Assembly: GCF_947488025.1 (NCBI RefSeq)
Contig: NZ_CANKYS010000004.1
Coordinates: 1 to 64,000 of the forward strand
Direction of reading: 5' to 3'
DNA: 64,000 nucleotides
Source: an uncultured Nocardioides sp.
GTDB taxonomy: Bacteria > Actinomycetota > Actinomycetes > Propionibacteriales > Nocardioidaceae
Shown in pieces: positions 28,362 to 37,206 of the stretch. Made by a program: the position numbers and the translations under genes. Under the pieces are notes generated by a model that was not told where the DNA came from, searched no databases, and saw only the letters and a list, made by a program, of their open reading frames with translations. How positions within the stretch are numbered: the first letter of the stretch is position 1; each line of letters opens with the position of its first letter.

Positions 28362-29473
28362 GGTTCCCCGGCAGGCGTGACGGACCGGCGGGCGAGCCGG
28401 ACCGGGAGGCCCGCCACCGTCTCGAGCGGACCGCGGCGCCGCAGCAGCCGCAGCGTCGCGCCGAGGGCCAGGAGCACGACGACGTGGAGGACGTACGTCG
28501 ACGGCTCCTCCGTCGGCCAGACCGCATCGGTTCGCATCACGACGTGGAGGGAGTAGAGCGTGAGCGTCGCGGCGCCGGCCCCGAACAGGACGGCGAGGAC
28601 AGCGTTCGCCGGACGGGGCAGCAGCCGCTCGGCGAGCAGGCAGAGCGCGATGACGAGGACGGCGCTGCCGATGGTCTGGGCGAGGTCGAACGGCGTCGCG
28701 GAGTGCGGGGCGACGAGCAGCAGCCAGCTCCAGTCACCGTCGGGGGGCGTCACGCCGTACATCCCGGTCGCGTTCTCCGCCGCCACCGCCGGGTCCGCGA
28801 AGGTGCGCGACACCTGGGTGGCCAGCAGCGCCACCGAGAACCCGCCGAGCGCCAGGCCGCCGAGCAGCGCGGGGTCGCGCAGGTCGAGGCGGCCGAGCAC
28901 GAGGCCGGCGAGCAGGTAGGCCAGCCACGGGACGACCGGGTAGTAGCCGGTGAGCAGCAGCTCGCTCACCAGCTGCCCCGGGTCGGCCAGCTGCGCGAAG
29001 GCCGGGCTGTCGAAGCCGCGAGGGGGCAGGTGCGGCCGCACCAGGTGGGACACGACCGGCGCCAGGGCGACCCACGCGACCGTGAGCGGCAGGAGGACCC
29101 GGACCCCCAGGAACGTGAACGGCAGGCCCAGCACGAACAGGACGGCGTAGTAGGTGAGGATGACCGCGATGCCGGTGTCCAGGCCGCCGAGCAGCAGGCC
29201 CAGCAGCCCGATGAGCAGCGCGCGGGCGGCGATCCCGGCGGTGCGGGCCGCGAGCGGCCGACCGCGCAACGGCTCGCGCGTCATCAGCGCGAGGCTCACA
29301 CCGGCCAGGACTGCGAAGAGCGCCGACGCCCGTCCGCCGGCCAGCCACTGGGCGGTGGTGAGGTCGCCGCCGGCCGTGCGCTCGTCGAGCACGTGGGTGG
29401 CGACCATGCCGAGCAGGGCGAGGCACCGGGCGACGTCCAGCCCGATGAGGCGGCCGCGCGACGTCCCGGTCAT
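28337..29473 (-). CDS. DUF1624/DUF418-like acyltransferase-type membrane protein
   Basis: 378 residues with about ten membrane helices. It opens with RLIGLDVARCLALLGMVATHVLDE, the usual start of heparan-alpha-glucosaminide N-acetyltransferase-like (DUF1624) and DUF418 proteins, where the histidine in the first helix is thought to take part in acyl transfer. A central TGYYPVVPWLAYLLAGLVLGR block is typical. The substrate is unknown. It is a stand-alone gene convergent with the PCMT-like gene. Confidence 0.75.
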   Translation of the reverse strand: MTGTSRGRLIGLDVARCLALLGMVATHVLDERTAGGDLTTAQWLAGGRASALFAVLAGVSLALMTREPLRGRPLAARTAGIAARALLIGLLGLLLGGLDTGIAVILTYYAVLFVLGLPFTFLGVRVLLPLTVAWVALAPVVSHLVRPHLPPRGFDSPAFAQLADPGQLVSELLLTGYYPVVPWLAYLLAGLVLGRLDLRDPALLGGLALGGFSVALLATQVSRTFADPAVAAENATGMYGVTPPDGDWSWLLLVAPHSATPFDLAQTIGSAVLVIALCLLAERLLPRPANAVLAVLFGAGAATLTLYSLHVVMRTDAVWPTEEPSTYVLHVVVLLALGATLRLLRRRGPLETVAGLPVRLARRSVTPAGEPQRSGTNR

Positions 29474-29524
29474 GGCCCCATCCTGCCGGGCCGGACCCGA
29501 CGACGAGCCCGACCGACGACCTGG

Positions 29525-29935
29525 TCAGGTGCCCGGGCGGGCCACCTGCTCGGCCAGGTGGGCGGGGGCCTGGATGCAGTAGGAGTCGGTGAGCAGCTCG
29601 GCCAGCTCGTCCCAGTCGATGGCGTCCTCGTCGAGGATCATGCCGATGGCGTTGCCGCCCCAACCGGAGCGGAAGTAGGGGGCGCCCATGTGCTCGAAGG
29701 CCGCCACCTCGTCCGGCTCGCCGCGGAAGGTGATCCGGAAGAGCTGGTCCTCCCCGCCGAAGACGTGGGCCACGGTCGCGCTGCCCACGCGCCACCTGGT
29801 GCCGGTCCAGGCAGGCTCCTGCCGGCACCGCGGGAGCGCGCCGAGCACCGCGTCGATGCGCAGCACCCACTCCTCGGGCACGAGGGGACGGTCGGCGAGG
29901 GCCACGGTCGGGATCCTGCCACCGCGGTCCGACAC
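29525..29935 (-). CDS. MmcQ/YjbR-family protein
   Basis: 136 residues. The compact alpha/beta fold shared by MmcQ/YjbR and CyaY-like proteins is suggested by WRVGSATVAHVFGGEDQLFRITF and the C-terminal IDWDELAELLTDSYCIQAP. The family is often labelled DNA-binding, but its cellular role is not established. The GTG start at 29935 is immediately next to a palindromic element, so its promoter must lie inside or beyond that repeat. Confidence 0.75.
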   Translation of the reverse strand: MSDRGGRIPTVALADRPLVPEEWVLRIDAVLGALPRCRQEPAWTGTRWRVGSATVAHVFGGEDQLFRITFRGEPDEVAAFEHMGAPYFRSGWGGNAIGMILDEDAIDWDELAELLTDSYCIQAPAHLAEQVARPGT

Positions 29936-29937
29936 CC

Positions 29938-29999
29938 GATACCTGAGGACGTAGTGGACGAGATCGGGGGTCCGATCCGTGCGTGACGTCCTCAGATGT
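29938..29999. repeat. Palindromic element type A, copy 1
   Basis: The left end is GATACCTGAGGACGT and the right end ACGTCCTCAGATGTC; the arms match with a few mismatches. The interior ATCGGGGGTCC is shared with the copy at 32216. It lies between two minus-strand genes (HxlR upstream, MmcQ downstream in transcription order reversed). Confidence 0.75.
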
Positions 30000-30007
30000 C
30001 GGTCAGC

Positions 30008-30697
30008 TCAGGACGCCGCGGGAGCCGCGTCCTCGGGCAGCGGCACCGGGGCGAAGGGGCTGCGGGTGAACCACGTCGGCAGCGCGCGCACCAGGGGACG
30101 CGGGCCGGCGACGGCGAGGTCGCCCGCCTTCACCGCGCCCATCAGGTCGCGTCGTCCCATCCAGTAGTCGATCATCGTCTCGACGTGGCCGGCCACCTGC
30201 ACGTCGACGTCGTGCCCCGGATCGGTCAGGCAGAGGTCCACCGTCGGCGAGTCCAGCACCAGCCAGAAGTGGCTCTTGCGGTCGCTCGACCCCTGCAGGT
30301 GGAAGTGCACGACCACGCGGTGCTCGGGCAGCGCCGAGAGGTCGACGTTGCGATGGATGTCCCACATGAGCAGCGAGGCGTCGTAGTGCTTGGCGATCAC
30401 GTCGCCCCGCGCCCAGCGCTGCCCCCAGACGCCCATCGACTCGATCACCGGCCACAGCTCCTTGCCGGCCGCGGTCAGGTGGTACTCCCCGCCGACGTGG
30501 TCGACGACGCCGACGCGCTCGAGCGTCTTGAGGCGCTTGGACAGCAGCGCGGGCGACATGAGCGGCACCCCGCGTCGGAGGTCGTTGAAGCGCGTGCTGC
30601 CGCACAGCAGCTCGCGCACCACCAACGGCGTCCACCTCTCGGTGAGCACCTCCGAGGCCATCGCGACGGGGCAGAACTGACCGTAGGTGGAAGCCAT
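30008..30697 (-). CDS. HxlR-family transcription regulator with C-terminal extension
   Basis: 229 residues. Residues 1-100 form a winged-helix HxlR domain. It opens with the signature cysteine region YGQFCPVAMASEVL and continues ERWTPLVVRELLCGSTRFNDL. The C-terminal half (about 130 residues) resembles a small SCP2/sterol-carrier-like ligand pocket (VVVHFHLQGSSDRKSHFWLVL). HxlR proteins sense redox or electrophile stress, often through that cysteine. It is divergent from an FAD oxidase gene 113 bases away, its probable target. The intergenic TGTACCAGTACA-like stretch near 30726 is a possible operator. Confidence 0.82.
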   Translation of the reverse strand: MASTYGQFCPVAMASEVLTERWTPLVVRELLCGSTRFNDLRRGVPLMSPALLSKRLKTLERVGVVDHVGGEYHLTAAGKELWPVIESMGVWGQRWARGDVIAKHYDASLLMWDIHRNVDLSALPEHRVVVHFHLQGSSDRKSHFWLVLDSPTVDLCLTDPGHDVDVQVAGHVETMIDYWMGRRDLMGAVKAGDLAVAGPRPLVRALPTWFTRSPFAPVPLPEDAAPAAS

Positions 30698-30809
30698 CCT
30701 CCACGGTAGGACCGCTATGGGTTCTGTACCAGTACAGGATCGATACTCGCGGGCCGAGCCCCTGCGGTCGCACTGTGGACAGGTACCGCCACCGACGAGG
30801 GAGCCCACC

Positions 30810-32199
30810 ATGACCGTGCTCGACATGCCCACCACCGAGGCCCTCGCCGGCGACTTCGCCGGCGACCTGATCACTCCAGCCCACCCGGCGTACGACGACC
30901 AGCGCCGCATCTGGAACGGGGAGATCGACCGCCGCCCGGCCCTCGTCGCCCGGTGCCAGGGCGCCAGCGACGTGGCTCCTGCGTTGGGCCCGCGACCACG
31001 GCCTCCCGGTCTCGGTGCGCGGCGGCGGCCACGGCATCGCCGGGCACTCGCTCGTCGACGACGGTGTCGTGCTGGACCTGTCGGGGATGCGCGGCACCGT
31101 GGTCGACCCGACGACCCGTACCGTCTCGGCACAGGGTGGGGCGCTCAACGCCCACGTCGACCGGGAGAGCCAGGCCTTCGGGCTCGCGATGACCAGCGGC
31201 TACATCAGCCACACCGGCATCGCCGGGCTGACGCTGGGCGGCGGGATCGGCCACCTGATGCGCAAGACGGGGCTGGCGATCGACGCGCTCAGGTCCTGCC
31301 AGGTCGTCACCGCCGACGGGGCGATCGTGCGCGCCTCCGAGGCCGAGAACCCCGACCTGTTCTGGGGCTTGCGCGGGGGCGGCGGCAACTTCGGGGTCGT
31401 CACCGACTTCACGTTCGAGCTCCAGCCGTTGGGCCCGACCGTCCTCGCGGGCCTGGTCGCGTGGCCGGCTGACGAGGCGCCGACGGTGCTCGCCTTCCTG
31501 CGCGACTTCATGGCCGACGCCCCCGACGAGGTGGGCCTGATGGCGAACCTCCGCCTCGCCCCGGCACTGCCGCTGTTCCCCGAGAGCCTGCACGGCAAGC
31601 CGATCATCGGCCTGGTGGCGACGTACGCCGGTCCGGTCGAGGAGGGCGAGCGGGTGCTGGCGCCGGTCCGGGCGCTCGGCCACCCGGTGCTCGACACCGT
31701 CGCACCCAAGCCGTACGTCGCGCACCAGAAGTTCCTCGACCCGGCGGTGCCGCACGGGCGGCACTACTACTGGAAGTCGCACCGTCTGGGGCCGCTCACC
31801 GACGGGGTCATCGACACGATCTGCGAGCACCTGGCGACGATCAGCAGCCCGCTGTCGACGGTGCCCATCTTCAGCTTCGGTGGCGCGATGAGCCGGGTGC
31901 CCGAGGACGCCACCGCCTTCCCGCACCGCGACGCCAGCCACGACATCAACATCGTGGCGTCCTGGCTGCCCGAGCAGGCCGGCGACGCCGACCGGCATCG
32001 TGCCTGGGTGCGCGGATTCTTCGACGCGCTCGCCCCGCACAGCCGCGGCGTCTACGTGAACTTCACGAGCGACGACGCCCAGACCCGCGTGCAGGAGGCC
32101 TACAGCCCCGTCCAGTGGGAGCGGCTGCGGACGCTCAAGACCGCGTGGGACCCGGACAACGTGTTCCGCGGCAACGCCAACATCCCGCCGCTCGCCTGA
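30810..32199 (+). pseudogene. Frameshifted BBE-type FAD-linked oxidase
   Basis: The ATG at 30810 with a GAGGGAG site opens a berberine-bridge-enzyme-like N-terminus (LITPAHPAYDDQRRIWNGEI) that stays in frame to about 30977 (CQGASDV). The remainder of the FAD domain is in the +1 frame from LRWARDHGLP to the stop at 32199. It includes the covalent-FAD histidine motif RGGGHGIAGHS, LTLGGGIGHLMRKTGL, and the BBE tail ending FRGNANIPPLA. One extra base (or two missing) near 30978 breaks the gene. The rest is intact, so this is either a very recent mutation or a base-calling error. The downstream part alone could be read from a GTG at 31015, but would lack half of the FAD-binding domain. Confidence 0.8.
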
Positions 32200-32215
32200 C
32201 GGCGCCCGCGGCCGA

Positions 32216-32274
32216 TATCTGAGGACGTGATGAACGGAATCGGGGGTCCAAGACGTCCACCACGTCCTCAGATA
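32216..32274. repeat. Palindromic element type A, copy 2
   Basis: Runs from TATCTGAGGACGTGATG to CCACCACGTCCTCAGATA, 59 bp. The same element, turned round, is at 49142-49200. It fills the gap between two convergent genes and could serve as a two-way terminator. Confidence 0.85.
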
Positions 32275-32280
32275 ACCCGT

Positions 32281-33441
32281 TCAGTAGGACTTCGGCAGCC
32301 CCAGGCTGTGCATCGCGACGAAGTTGAGGATCATCTCCCGGCTGACCGGGGCGATCCGGCCGGCGCGGGCAGCGACGAGCAGCCCGGCCATGCCGTACTC
32401 CTGCGTGATGCCGTTGCCGCCGTGGGTCTGCACCGCGGCGTCGACGGCGTGCACGGCGGCCTCGGCGGCGGCGTACTTCGCCATGTTGGCCGCCTCGCCG
32501 GCCGCCATGTCGTCGCCGGCGTCGACCAGCGCGGACGCCTTCTGCGTCATCAGCCGGGCGAGCTCGTTCTCGATGTGCGCCATCGCGAGCGGGTGGGCGA
32601 TCGCCTGGTGGGAGCCGATCGGCGCCTTGAACACCGTCCGCTCCTTCGCGTACGCCGACGCCCTGGCGAGGGCGTGGCGGGCGAGGCCGGTCGAGAAGGA
32701 GGCCGCCATGATCCGCTCGGGGTTGAGGCCCGCGAACAGCTGCACCAGGCCGCCGTCCTCGTCGCCGACCAGCGCCTCGCGCGGCAGCCGGACGTCGTCG
32801 ATGAAGACCTGGAACTGCTTCTCCGGGCTGACGATCTCCATCGGGATCGCGGTGAACTCGAAGCCGGTCGCGTCGGTCGGCACGACGAAGAGGCAGGGCT
32901 TGAGCTTGCCGGTCTCAGCATCCTCCGCCCGCGCCACCACGAGCACGTTGGCGGCCTCGTCGACGCCGGAGATGTAGACCTTCTGGCCCTTCAGCACCCA
33001 CTCGTCGCCGTCGCGGCGGGCGGTGGTGGTGATGTTGTGGGAGTTGGTGCCGGCGTCGGGCTCGGTGATCGCGAAGGCCATGGTGGCGGTGCCGTCGCAG
33101 ATGCCGGGCAGCCACTGCTGCTTCTGCGCTGGCGTGCCGTAGCGGGCGATGACCGTGCCGCAGATGGCCGGGCTGACGACCATCATCAGCAGCGGACAGC
33201 CCTGCGCGGCGAGCTCCTCGCAGACGGCAGCCACGTCGCCGATGCCCCCGCCCCCGCCGCCGTACTCCTCCGGGATGTTGATGCCGAGGTAGCCAGCCTT
33301 GGCGATCTCCAGCCACAGCTCGGTCGTCTTCTCCCCGGAGCGGGCGCGCTCGACGAACCAGTCACGGCCGTAGCCGCTGGCCAGCCTGGCCACCTGGCGG
33401 CGGAGCTCCTGACGTTCCTCGGACTCGGTGAAGCTGGTCAT
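32281..33441 (-). CDS. Acyl-CoA dehydrogenase (last gene of the carboxylase operon)
   Basis: 386 residues. Flavoprotein acyl-CoA dehydrogenase with FAD-contact segments MAFAITEPDAGTNSHN and, later, HGGNGITQEYGMAGL. The usual catalytic base position cannot be fixed without alignment. The ATG at 33441 overlaps the upstream biotin carboxylase stop (ATGA). Two acyl-CoA dehydrogenase genes flank the carboxylase genes, as in leucine/isovalerate and acyclic terpene (citronellyl-CoA) degradation operons; one would make the enoyl-CoA that the carboxylase uses. Substrate specificity is inferred from context. Confidence 0.85.
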   Translation of the reverse strand: MTSFTESEERQELRRQVARLASGYGRDWFVERARSGEKTTELWLEIAKAGYLGINIPEEYGGGGGGIGDVAAVCEELAAQGCPLLMMVVSPAICGTVIARYGTPAQKQQWLPGICDGTATMAFAITEPDAGTNSHNITTTARRDGDEWVLKGQKVYISGVDEAANVLVVARAEDAETGKLKPCLFVVPTDATGFEFTAIPMEIVSPEKQFQVFIDDVRLPREALVGDEDGGLVQLFAGLNPERIMAASFSTGLARHALARASAYAKERTVFKAPIGSHQAIAHPLAMAHIENELARLMTQKASALVDAGDDMAAGEAANMAKYAAAEAAVHAVDAAVQTHGGNGITQEYGMAGLLVAARAGRIAPVSREMILNFVAMHSLGLPKSY

Positions 33442-35441
33442 GAGTGTTCCTCCACTACTGCCAGGACCTCCCCGGACGCGACCTGCGACCCGGGCTCGAC
33501 GTTGATCTCGGTGACGGTGCCGTCGTGCGGCGCGGTCACGGTGTGCTGCATCTTCATGGCCTCGAGCACGAGGACGACGTCCCCCGCGGCCACCTCGGCG
33601 CCGGTCTCGGCCTTGACCGCCACGACCGTGCCGGGCATCGGCGCGAGCAGGGAGCCGCTCGCCACCGCGTCCGCGGGGTCGGTGAAGCGCGGCACCTCGC
33701 GCAGTCGTACGGACCGAACGCTGCCGTCCACGTGGACCTCCCGCGTGCCGGTCCGGCGATCCGCGACGATGAGTCCGTCCCACCGCCCGGTCACGCCGTC
33801 GACCTCCAGCCGGGCGTGTGTCGGGGAGACCTCCAGCACGGTGACGCCGTCGACGACGAAGCCGTCGCGCGTGCCCCACCACTCGACCGGCTCGTGACCC
33901 TCGAACGTGGTCCGCTGGGGCTGGCTGACGACGTTGCGCCAGGCGGCCGGGACGCCTTGCTGGACCGTACGCCGGGCGGCGTCGTCGGCGGCCAGCATCA
34001 GCGCGCCGGCCACGAGCGCCGGGCGGTCACTGGACGCTGAGTCGCTGGGAGACTCAGCGGGAATCGGACGCGACTCCAGCCACGTCGTCGTCATCTCGCC
34101 GGCCGCGAAGACCGGGTCGGTGAGGATGCCGACGAGCTGGTCGCGGTTGGTCGTCACGCCGTGGATGCGCGCCCGGCGCAGGGCCGCGACGAGCATTCGG
34201 ATCGCCTGCTCGCGGGTCGGCGCCCACGCCATCACCTTGGCCAACATCGCGTCGTAGAACGTCGACACCTCGTCTCCCGCCGCGAACCCGCTGTCCACGC
34301 GGATGCCGGACGACGCGAGCAGCCCGAAGGCACCGTCGGCGGGCAGGTCGAAGGTGACCAGACGCCCGCTCTGGGGGACGTACGACGCGTCCTCGGCGTA
34401 GAGCCGGACCTCGATCGCGTGCCCCCCATCCCCCGCATATCTAGGGACGTTCTGGTGGGCATCGGCGCCGTCAGCCGTCCATTTCGTCCCTAGATACCCC
34501 GAGCCGAGACCGAGACCCCGGCCCTCGGCCACAGCGAGCTGGAGCTCGACGAGGTCGGTGCCGGTCACCAGCTCGGTGACCGGGTGCTCCACCTGGAGCC
34601 GGGTGTTCATCTCGAGGAAGAAGAAGCGGTCGGTGGCGGGGTCGTGGAGGAACTCGACCGTGCCCGCGCCGCGGTAGCCGATGCCCTCGGCCAGGCTCTC
34701 CGCGGCCGCGCACATGGCCTGCTCCGTCGCGGCGGGCAGGCCGGGGGCCGGTGCCTCCTCGACGACCTTCTGGTGCCGACGCTGCACCGAGCAGTCGCGG
34801 GTGCCGAGCGCCCGGGCACCCGAGGCGTCCGCCATCACCTGCACCTCGACGTGGCGCCCGGCCTCGACGTAGGGCTCGACGAAGACCGTCCCGTCGCCGA
34901 AGGCGGACTCGGCCTCCGCGCGGGCCGCCTCGATCTCGGCGTCGAGCCGGTCGAGGGTGCGTACGACGCGCATGCCGCGCCCGCCGCCACCGGCCGACGC
35001 CTTCACCATCAGCGGCAGGTCGGCCTCTGTCGCGGCGTCCGGCGCCGACAGCACCGGTACGCCGGCCGCGGCCGCGATCTCCTTGGCGCGGACCTTGTCG
35101 CCCATCGCCTCGATGGCCTCGGGCGGGGGGCCGACCCACGTGAGGCCGGCGTCGGTGACGGCGCGGGCGAAGGCAGCGTTCTCGGAGAGGAAGCCGTAGC
35201 CGGGATGGACCGCGTCGGCAGCGGACCTCAGCGCCGCCTCGACGACCAGGTCGATGCGGAGGTAGGTCTCCGACGGCGCGTTGCCGGGGAGGCGGACGGC
35301 GCGGTCGGCCTCGGCGACGAACGGCAGGCCCGCGTCGGCGTCGGAATGCACCGCCACGGTCTCGATGCCGAGCCGGCGGCAGGTGGCGAACACGCGCCGG
35401 GCGATCTCGCCGCGGTTGGCGACCAACAACCTTCGGATCAT
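33438..35441 (-). CDS. Acyl-CoA carboxylase alpha subunit (biotin carboxylase + BCCP)
   Basis: 667 residues. The biotin carboxylase domain starts MIRRLLVANRGEIARRVF. Its ATP-grasp glycine loop is KASAGGGGRGMRVV, and RDCSVQRRHQKVVEEAPAP follows. The C-terminal biotin carrier ends with VLEAMKMQHTV, biotin lysine K630. With the carboxyltransferase encoded upstream it forms an ATP-dependent acyl-CoA carboxylase of the methylcrotonyl-, geranyl- or propionyl-CoA type. A 69-bp palindromic element adds about 23 residues in frame at 314-336, directly before the conserved HAIEVRLYAEDAS block. This position is near the active-site region, so the insertion is surprising. Confidence 0.88.
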   Translation of the reverse strand: MIRRLLVANRGEIARRVFATCRRLGIETVAVHSDADAGLPFVAEADRAVRLPGNAPSETYLRIDLVVEAALRSAADAVHPGYGFLSENAAFARAVTDAGLTWVGPPPEAIEAMGDKVRAKEIAAAAGVPVLSAPDAATEADLPLMVKASAGGGGRGMRVVRTLDRLDAEIEAARAEAESAFGDGTVFVEPYVEAGRHVEVQVMADASGARALGTRDCSVQRRHQKVVEEAPAPGLPAATEQAMCAAAESLAEGIGYRGAGTVEFLHDPATDRFFFLEMNTRLQVEHPVTELVTGTDLVELQLAVAEGRGLGLGSGYLGTKWTADGADAHQNVPRYAGDGGHAIEVRLYAEDASYVPQSGRLVTFDLPADGAFGLLASSGIRVDSGFAAGDEVSTFYDAMLAKVMAWAPTREQAIRMLVAALRRARIHGVTTNRDQLVGILTDPVFAAGEMTTTWLESRPIPAESPSDSASSDRPALVAGALMLAADDAARRTVQQGVPAAWRNVVSQPQRTTFEGHEPVEWWGTRDGFVVDGVTVLEVSPTHARLEVDGVTGRWDGLIVADRRTGTREVHVDGSVRSVRLREVPRFTDPADAVASGSLLAPMPGTVVAVKAETGAEVAAGDVVLVLEAMKMQHTVTAPHDGTVTEINVEPGSQVASGEVLAVVEEHS
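34433..34501. repeat. 69-bp palindromic element (type B), second copy, in frame
   Basis: The right end is identical to the copy at 20235-20303 over CATTTCGTCCCTAGATACC; the left end CATATCTAGGGACG is its inverted partner. Read on the minus strand it supplies an open frame (GYLGTKWTADGADAHQNVPR), different from the frame used in the other host gene. Confidence 0.82.
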
Positions 35442-35463
35442 CGCTGGCCTCCCGGGTTTCGAC

Positions 35464-35532
35464 GCGCCCGTCGCGACCTCGTGCCTCGGTCGCGGGACTT
35501 GTTCAACCTCGTCTCGCCGACGCGACGGGCTC
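35464..35532. repeat. Inverted repeat in the carboxylase intergenic spacer
   Basis: GCCCGTCGCG at 35466-35475 pairs with CGCGACGGGC at 35521-35530. The 118-base spacer between the carboxyltransferase stop and the biotin carboxylase start is the longest gap in an otherwise tightly overlapping operon, and begins with a GTTTCGAC-type end as in the repeat at 38834. Confidence 0.5.
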
Positions 35533-35559
35533 GTTCCTCGCACGCCGCTGCTCGCTTGA

Positions 35560-37206
35560 TCACGGCCGGAACACCCCGAATCCCTCGGCACCCTTGAACG
35601 GTGCGTTCTCGATGACGCTGAGGCAGATGGCGAGCACGGTGCGGGTGTCGCGCGGTTCGATGACGCCGTCGTCGTAGAGCATCCCGGACAGCGCGTAGGG
35701 CAGCGACTGCTCCTCGACCATCTGCTCGACCATCGCGCGCATGCCGGCGTCGCCCTCGTCGTCGTACGCCTGGCCCTTGGCCTCGGCGGCCGCGCGGGCG
35801 ACGATCGAGAGCACGCCGGCGAGCTGGGCCGGGCCCATCACGGCGGACTTGGCGCTCGGCCAGGTGAAGAGGAAGCGCGGGTCGAACGCGCGGCCGTTCA
35901 TGCCGTAGTTGCCGGCTCCGTAGGACGCGCCCATGATCACGCTGAGGTGCGGGACGGTGCTGTTGGAGACCGCGTTGATCATCATCGCGCCGTGCTTGAT
36001 GATCCCGCCCTGCTCGTAGTCCTTGCCGACCATGTAGCCGGTGGTGTTGTGCAGGAAGAGCAGCGGGGTGTCGGCCTGGTTGGCGAGCTGGATGAACTGC
36101 GTCGCCTTCTGCGCCTCCTCGGAGAACAGCACGCCCTGAGCGTTGGCGAGGATGCCGATCGGGCGTCCGTGCAGCTGCGCCCAGCCGGTGACCAGCGACG
36201 TGCCGTAGAGCGGCTTGAACTCGTCGAACGGCCGGCCGTTGTGCTCGCTGGTCCCGTCGACGATCCGGACGATGACCTCGCGCGGGTCGAACGGCTCCTT
36301 GAGGTCGGTCGGGACGAGGTCGAGCAGGCCGTCGGGGTCGGCGTCGGGCTCGGCGAAGGTGGACCTGGTGGGGAAGTCCGACACTTCGAGGCCGTTGCAA
36401 CCCCCTCGAAGTGGCGGAGTCCCCGCATGAGCGGGGAGTCTGCGGACGGGGTCGGGCTTGCGGCGGTTCAGCCGGGCCACGATCCGGCGCCCGATCCGGA
36501 TCGCGTCGTGCTCGTCCTCGGCGAGGTAGTCGGCGAGGCCGGAGACCCGGGCGTGCATCTCCGCACCGCCGAGCGACTCGTCGTCGGACTCCTCGCCGGT
36601 CGCCATCTTCACCAGCGGCGGACCGCCGAGGAAGACCTTCGCGCCGCCGCGGACGAAGACGGTGTAGTCGCTCATGCCCGGGACGTACGCCCCGCCGGCG
36701 GTCGAGTTGCCGAAGACCAGCGCGATGGTGGGCTGGCGTCGTGCGGACGCCCGCGTCAGGTCGCGGAAGAGCTTGCCGCCGGGGATGAAGATCTCCTTCT
36801 GCGTCGGCAGGTCCGCACCGCCCGACTCGACGAGCGAGATCGTCGGCAGGTTGTTCTCCTCGGCGATCTGGGAGGCGCGGAAGATCTTCTTCACCGTCCA
36901 GGGGTTGGAGGCGCCGCCCTTGACGGTCGGGTCGTTGGCGCTGATCAGGCACTCCACCCCCTCGACGACGCCGATGCCGGTGACGACGGACGCGCCGACC
37001 GTGAAGTCCGAGCCCCAGCCCGCCAGCGGCGACAGCTCGAGGAAGGCCGACCCCGGGTCGAGGAGCAGCTCGATCCGCTCCCGCGCGGTCAGCTTGCCGC
37101 GGGCGTGGTGGCGGTCGACGTACTTCTCGCCGCCGCCGGCCACCGCGACCGCGTGCTGCGCGTCGAGGTCGGCGAGCTTCTCCAGCATCGCCTCGCGGTT
37201 GCTCAT
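35560..37206 (-). CDS. Acyl-CoA carboxylase beta subunit (carboxyltransferase)
   Basis: 548 residues. Crotonase-like carboxyltransferase of the methylcrotonyl/geranyl-CoA carboxylase type. It begins LDAQHAVAVAGGGEKYVDRHHARGKLTARERIE. The N-half carries FLGGPPLVKMATGEESDDESLGG, and the C-half IKHGAMMINAVSN and YGAGNYGMNGRAFDP. It transfers CO2 from biotin to the acyl-CoA gamma carbon. Residues about 254-278 (RRLPAHAGTPPLRGGCNGLE) are not part of the family: they are encoded by a palindromic element inserted in frame between the N and C lobes. The start overlaps the SRPBCC gene's stop by 4 bases. Confidence 0.88.
   Translation of the reverse strand: MSNREAMLEKLADLDAQHAVAVAGGGEKYVDRHHARGKLTARERIELLLDPGSAFLELSPLAGWGSDFTVGASVVTGIGVVEGVECLISANDPTVKGGASNPWTVKKIFRASQIAEENNLPTISLVESGGADLPTQKEIFIPGGKLFRDLTRASARRQPTIALVFGNSTAGGAYVPGMSDYTVFVRGGAKVFLGGPPLVKMATGEESDDESLGGAEMHARVSGLADYLAEDEHDAIRIGRRIVARLNRRKPDPVRRLPAHAGTPPLRGGCNGLEVSDFPTRSTFAEPDADPDGLLDLVPTDLKEPFDPREVIVRIVDGTSEHNGRPFDEFKPLYGTSLVTGWAQLHGRPIGILANAQGVLFSEEAQKATQFIQLANQADTPLLFLHNTTGYMVGKDYEQGGIIKHGAMMINAVSNSTVPHLSVIMGASYGAGNYGMNGRAFDPRFLFTWPSAKSAVMGPAQLAGVLSIVARAAAEAKGQAYDDEGDAGMRAMVEQMVEEQSLPYALSGMLYDDGVIEPRDTRTVLAICLSVIENAPFKGAEGFGVFRP
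36373..36446. repeat. 74-bp double-hairpin element (type C), in frame inside carboxyltransferase
   Basis: Layout GAAGTCCG-CACTTCGAGG ... CGAAGTGGCGG then a second small hairpin CTCCCCGC...GCGGGGAG. A second copy with the same order of parts lies at 53880-53953 in a gap between genes. Here it replaces nothing obvious and leaves the reading frame open. Confidence 0.78.

Noticed and set aside
31015..32199. Stand-alone short FAD oxidase starting at GTG 31015
   Set aside because: It would begin in the middle of the FAD-binding motif. The missing part is present just upstream in another frame with a proper ATG and ribosome site, so a frameshift is the better explanation.
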